Made by a program: the position numbers and the translations under genes. From the NCBI RefSeq assembly GCF_000235745.1, contig NZ_AGSX01000195.1, positions 1 to 37,348 on the forward strand: a stretch of DNA of 37,348 bases, given 5' to 3'. Source of the DNA: Stutzerimonas stutzeri SDM-LAC (lineage in GTDB: Bacteria > Pseudomonadota > Gammaproteobacteria > Pseudomonadales > Pseudomonadaceae). Below, piece by piece: positions 37,291 through 37,348 of the stretch (the first letter of the stretch is position 1; the number at the start of each line of letters is the position of its first letter). The notes beneath the pieces were generated by a model that saw only the letters and a program-made list of their open reading frames with translations, searched no databases and was not told where the DNA came from.

Positions 37291-37326
37291 ATAAAAAACC
37301 GCGACCCCAAGGTCGCGGTTTTTTAT
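37291..37326 (+). terminator. Intrinsic terminator of the nuo operon
   Basis: A perfect 16-base inverted repeat (37291-37306 with 37311-37326) with loop CCAA contains a GC core (CCGCGACC/GGTCGCGG) flanked by A- and T-runs. It can stop transcription from both sides. It is 145 bases after nuoN. The sequence TGCCCGCAAT occurs twice just upstream (37269-37292). Confidence 0.92.
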
Positions 37327-37348
37327 CACGGCTCGAACATCACGCCTT

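Noticed and set aside
1-37348. CRISPR array, insertion sequence, prophage, tRNA or rRNA
   Set aside because: I found no spaced direct repeats, transposase or integrase frames, cloverleaf-like sequence or rRNA motifs.

Overview
This is a stretch of gammaproteobacterial chromosome that reads like Pseudomonas, most plausibly the P. stutzeri (Stutzerimonas) group. The evidence is a 1615-residue NAD-glutamate dehydrogenase (GdhB) beside a MoxR/Bat operon, a Pseudomonas-style nitrate-assimilation set (NasS/NasT, NasA transporter, nitrate reductase, CobA), and a complete nuoA-N operon with fused nuoCD. The species is an inference from gene order and protein similarity; no rRNA gene is present.

Layout. 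Positions 1-351 hold the 3' end of an unidentified gene, separated by a short hairpin terminator from convergent gdhB (500-5347, minus). A divergent intergenic region leads to a tightly overlapping plus-strand operon (5668-12459): a MoxR AAA+ ATPase, a DUF58 protein, a DUF4381 protein, two von Willebrand factor A membrane proteins (the second with a TPR region, a BatB-BatC fusion) and BatD.

Positions 12549-21969 form a nitrate-assimilation island. It contains a truncated nasS, intact nasT (ANTAR antiterminator), a thioesterase-like gene, the nitrate/nitrite transporter nasA, a small minus-strand hypothetical, an FAD/NAD(P)H oxidoreductase, the molybdopterin nitrate reductase with a C-terminal BFD [2Fe-2S] domain, and cobA for siroheme. 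Three sigma-54-type promoters (GG-N10-GC) precede nasST, nasA and the reductase operon. The latter two are followed by leaders that each show the two-hexaloop ANTAR target and an intrinsic terminator, as expected for NasT-controlled antitermination. The transporter and reductase units are therefore wired to general nitrogen control (sigma-54, probable NtrC sites) and to NasT, but the nitrate sensor NasS looks cut to its first third. No nitrite reductase is in the window.

Positions 22226-37145 hold nuoA, B, CD, E-N, encoding the whole proton-pumping NADH:quinone oxidoreductase (complex I), ending in a strong terminator at 37291-37326. The most notable observation is the combination of broken nasS, intact nasT and two well-formed NasT-target leaders, which predicts nitrate-independent expression of the assimilation genes.
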